Position numbers and translations under genes: made by a program. Shown piece after piece: positions 63,129 to 64,000 of a DNA stretch of 64,000 nt. Within the stretch, counting starts at the first letter, position 1. Every line of letters starts with the position of its first letter. The DNA is from Alphaproteobacteria bacterium 41-28 (lineage in GTDB: Bacteria > Pseudomonadota > Alphaproteobacteria > UBA9655): NCBI GenBank assembly GCA_001897795.1, contig MKUL01000043.1, forward strand, positions 62,001 through 126,000. Reading direction: 5' to 3'. Below the pieces are notes generated by a model. The model was not told the DNA's origin. It ran no database searches and saw only the letters and a list, made by a program, of their open reading frames with translations.

Positions 63129-63752
63129 TTACTTGGTTTTTGAAAAATATTGATTTAAACCATACACTAAACTGGCAAATGGCATATCAAGTCCATTATA
63201 GACTTCTAAAGCAAGTGGACTCGCATTGTCTTTTAACATTTCAACAGCGACATTTGAATATCCAACGACTTTAACGCCAGCTTGCACCATTCGGATCACG
63301 CCAAGCTCACCTTGTTTGACTGTAAATGCACCTGATGCGTCAATGACTGCATAAACATCATAGCCCTTCCCTACAGCCGTTATTGCTGGAAAAGCAAGAC
63401 ATACATCAGTCGTTATCCCTGTCATGATCAGTTTTTTCCGACCCGTTTTTTCAATGGCATCACAAACTCTTTGGTCATCCCATGCATTAACTGTCGTGCG
63501 TTCAATGATGGAAACTTCATTCAATAATTCCCGTAATTCAGGAATCATTGGCCCCCACATACTTTCTGTTGTTGTTGTGACAATAATTGGAATTTTAAAA
63601 ATTTTAATTGCCTTTACTAATCCAATAATATTGTGCTTCAATTCATCAATAGGTATATCTCTAACACCCGTGTATAAACCTATTTGATGGTCAATTAATA
63701 CAAAAACAGAATTTTCCTGGGTAATTGTTTCATAGTACTCTTTTTTGATCAT
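63129..63752 (-). CDS. Isochorismatase-family hydrolase (YcaC-like)
   Basis: About 207 residues. Catalytic D21 (VLIDHQIG) and C118 (TGITTDVCLAFP) with the NAWDD segment between them. GGGAGA before the ATG at 63752 chooses it over the in-frame start at 63794. The substrate is not predictable; YcaC-type enzymes are of uncertain function. Confidence 0.88.
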   Translation of the reverse strand: MIKKEYYETITQENSVFVLIDHQIGLYTGVRDIPIDELKHNIIGLVKAIKIFKIPIIVTTTTESMWGPMIPELRELLNEVSIIERTTVNAWDDQRVCDAIEKTGRKKLIMTGITTDVCLAFPAITAVGKGYDVYAVIDASGAFTVKQGELGVIRMVQAGVKVVGYSNVAVEMLKDNASPLALEVYNGLDMPFASLVYGLNQYFSKTK

Positions 63753-63940
63753 CTTGATCTCCCAATGATAATTGTTTGGAAAGTTGTTCCACATCTAGAA
63801 AATGGTCGATCTCCCCTTACGTCTCTTGATAGCTACTTTTTTTCTGATTTAAGGTTGCTTTCCTATCATCCCTCTACCGCCACGCCCGAAAAAATTTGTT
63901 GTTGTTGTTATTATTTTTATTTATGGCTTTGAGAAAAATT

Positions 63941-63976
63941 GCAGAGTGTTCCTTAACCTCCCCAAGAACACTCTGC
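63941..63976. other. Hairpin near the window end
   Basis: GCAGAGTGTTC (63941-63951) and GAACACTCTGC (63966-63976) are perfect inverted repeats around 14 bases. Apart from this hairpin and a low-complexity GTTGTTGTTATTATT stretch (63898-63915), 63753-64000 shows nothing I can name. Confidence 0.5.
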
Positions 63977-64000
63977 TTGGCCCCCAGCTAGGAAGGATGG

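Overview
The window looks like a piece of an AT-rich alphaproteobacterial chromosome, most likely from an obligately intracellular, Holosporales-like symbiont; the lineage is inference from gene content, not a database match. Support comes from alphaproteobacterial housekeeping genes and arrangements: an F0-only ATP synthase operon with separate b' and b genes, petA followed by a fused cytochrome b/c1 gene, NDUFA12-mlaD-DUF2155, divergent dciA/mutY, tig-clpP-clpX, B12-dependent NrdJ, PhaB and a phasin. Interleaved with these are about a dozen predicted secreted proteins of unknown function (leucine-rich repeats, coiled coils, Arg-rich or Gln-rich stretches), as expected for a bacterium that manipulates a host cell.

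Layout. 0-3.3 kb: an unknown partial gene and a repeat-rich secreted coiled-coil gene broken by a frameshift. 3.3-9.7 kb (minus): sppA, fabI, a large Arg-rich/WQQP-repeat secreted protein, hemF and trmL. 9.8-11.8 kb: two secreted proteins. 12-17.6 kb: the bc1 complex (petA, petBC fusion), a lipoprotein, uppP, a GST and an NAD(P)-dependent epimerase. 17.6-23.2 kb: secreted LRR protein, recJ, periplasmic carbonic anhydrase and a secreted protein with an internal duplication. 23.4-25 kb: a short ORF with a distinctive leader, a MITE-like repeat and a RES/Xre toxin-antitoxin pair. 25-30.5 kb: phaB, clpX-clpP-tig, tRNA-Leu and phasin. 30.5-37.2 kb: a frameshifted LRR gene, nrdJ and a DUF1016 nuclease. 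37.4-41.5 kb: NDUFA12-mlaD-DUF2155, a second leader plus short ORF, a second DUF1016 gene and a family 9 glycosyltransferase. 41.5-48.5 kb (minus): a large secreted protein, a sodium:solute symporter and the asd/fabH/plsX/rpmF cluster. 48.6-57.7 kb: secreted and hypothetical genes, a GNAT/autoinducer-synthase-like protein beside an Xre regulator, dciA/mutY, a decayed secreted gene, two Rpn-tail remnants, rnhB-kefB, a RelE/HigA pair, a DJ-1 protein and a decayed extra antitoxin. 57.9-60.2 kb: atpI-B-E-F'-F. 60.4-64 kb: a small secreted protein, D-Ala-D-Ala dipeptidase, a TraB/GumN-like protein and an isochorismatase-like hydrolase.

Three themes recur. (1) Intergenic palindromic repeats fall into at least three families (CGTCATT...AATGACG, CTGGAT...ATCCAG and CCCTCACCC...GGGTGAGGG). 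(2) Five loci show apparent single-base losses; this may be real gene decay, tract-length variation or consensus sequencing error. (3) Six predicted secreted proteins place a Met plus acidic residues directly after the predicted signal-peptidase site. The most novel-looking signal is the pair of short ORFs at 23471 and 39219, which share an upstream leader of conserved blocks and spacing although their proteins are hardly alike. No phage, CRISPR array, complete transposase gene or rRNA was seen.
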